DNA of 46,029 bases. Source: Planctomycetota bacterium (GTDB taxonomy: Bacteria > Planctomycetota > Planctomycetia > JALXBF01). Location of the stretch: assembly GCA_026991575.1 (NCBI GenBank), contig JALXBF010000135.1, positions 1 through 46,029 of the forward strand, in the 5' to 3' direction. Position 1 is the stretch's first letter. Each line of letters begins with the position of its first letter. The translations under genes were made by a program, and so were the position numbers. The notes below the pieces were generated by a model. It worked only from the letters and a program-made list of their open reading frames with translations. It was not told the origin of the DNA and ran no database searches. Below are positions 45,836-46,029 of this stretch, piece by piece.

Positions 45836-46029
45836 TTAGCGAGAGGCCTCTTCGTCGGACCGGTCGTTCCGTTGTTGCGGTGGGGGGCCTTCTACCACGG
45901 CGGCCTTCAGTGTTTCGACCGGCACCTGAGACCAGGCGTACGGAAGCGGCCCCCAGACATTGCTGTAGTAGCCGGCACCGGCCTGTTTGCTCATCATCCT
46001 CAGCGGGGCATTGCCCCATTGGTACTCCT
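45836..46029 (-). CDS. C-terminal end of an unrecognised gene (runs off the window)
   Basis: A minus-strand frame enters from the window edge and ends at TAA 45838-45836. It gives ~64 residues: EYQWGNAPLRMMSKQAGAGY, then YSNVWGPLPYAWSQVPVETL, ending in a Pro/Gln/Asp/Glu-rich tail (GPPPQQRNDRSDEEASR). The composition before the tail is protein-like (aromatic, balanced), which is why I call it. The family cannot be named from this fragment. It is on the same strand as metE, 141 bases upstream of it. Confidence 0.65.
   Translation of the reverse strand, partial: EYQWGNAPLRMMSKQAGAGYYSNVWGPLPYAWSQVPVETLKAAVVEGPPPQQRNDRSDEEASR

Overview
The window is GC-rich bacterial DNA that most likely comes from a planctomycete. 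Three gene types point there: a prepilin-like DUF1559 protein, a 1538-residue PVC-type haem-binding (CxxCH) protein, and a decayed LamG plus cytochrome c gene of the same style. A TatC with a very long first periplasmic loop and a BlaI/M56 pair without a beta-lactamase fit the same picture. I cannot name a genus from sequence alone.

The window has two halves. Positions 1 to about 17,200 are accessory and sparsely coding. They hold two WD40-repeat genes (550-2256 and 13854-15677) that share not only their coding sequence but also a 5' leader, a 3' flank and a further repeat block (R) on each side. These behave as two diverged copies of one cassette of about 2.8 kb. Between them lie a broken IS701-like transposase, an unrecognised lipoprotein, a HEAT-repeat protein made of nearly identical 31-residue units, a transposase scrap, thrS, a tRNA-Val with its own promoter and terminator, and a frameshifted cytochrome c pseudogene. 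Further decayed cassette sequence (about 12,840-13,020) and a small inverted-repeat element (16,450-16,668) suggest repeated rearrangement.

Positions 17,226 to 46,029 are dense and mostly housekeeping. In order: the DUF1559 protein; a BlaI-type repressor, an M56 membrane peptidase and a tyrosine phosphatase-like protein in one operon with a readable promoter and operator; the large PVC haem protein; a DAHP synthase; a YqgE/AlgH protein; carbon starvation protein CstA; TatC; a membrane pyrophosphatase; an SLC1-type symporter; a Tat-exported phosphotriesterase-like hydrolase with an unknown membrane protein; a NhaD-type antiporter; a YqaA/DedA protein; RNase Y next to a YmdB-type phosphoesterase; MetE; and the 3' end of a gene that leaves the window.

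Functional links that can be argued from context are these. TatC would export the twin-arginine phosphotriesterase-like protein. The pyrophosphatase, NhaD-like antiporter and SLC1 carrier concern ion gradients. The BlaI repressor probably controls its own operon through a palindrome overlapping the start of transcription. Several conserved families carry substitutions at normally fixed positions: NQNGT for NMDGT in the symporter, C33 for U33 in the tRNA, GNA for GDS in the SGNH domain, GDH for GNH in the YmdB homologue, and several DAHP synthase motifs.
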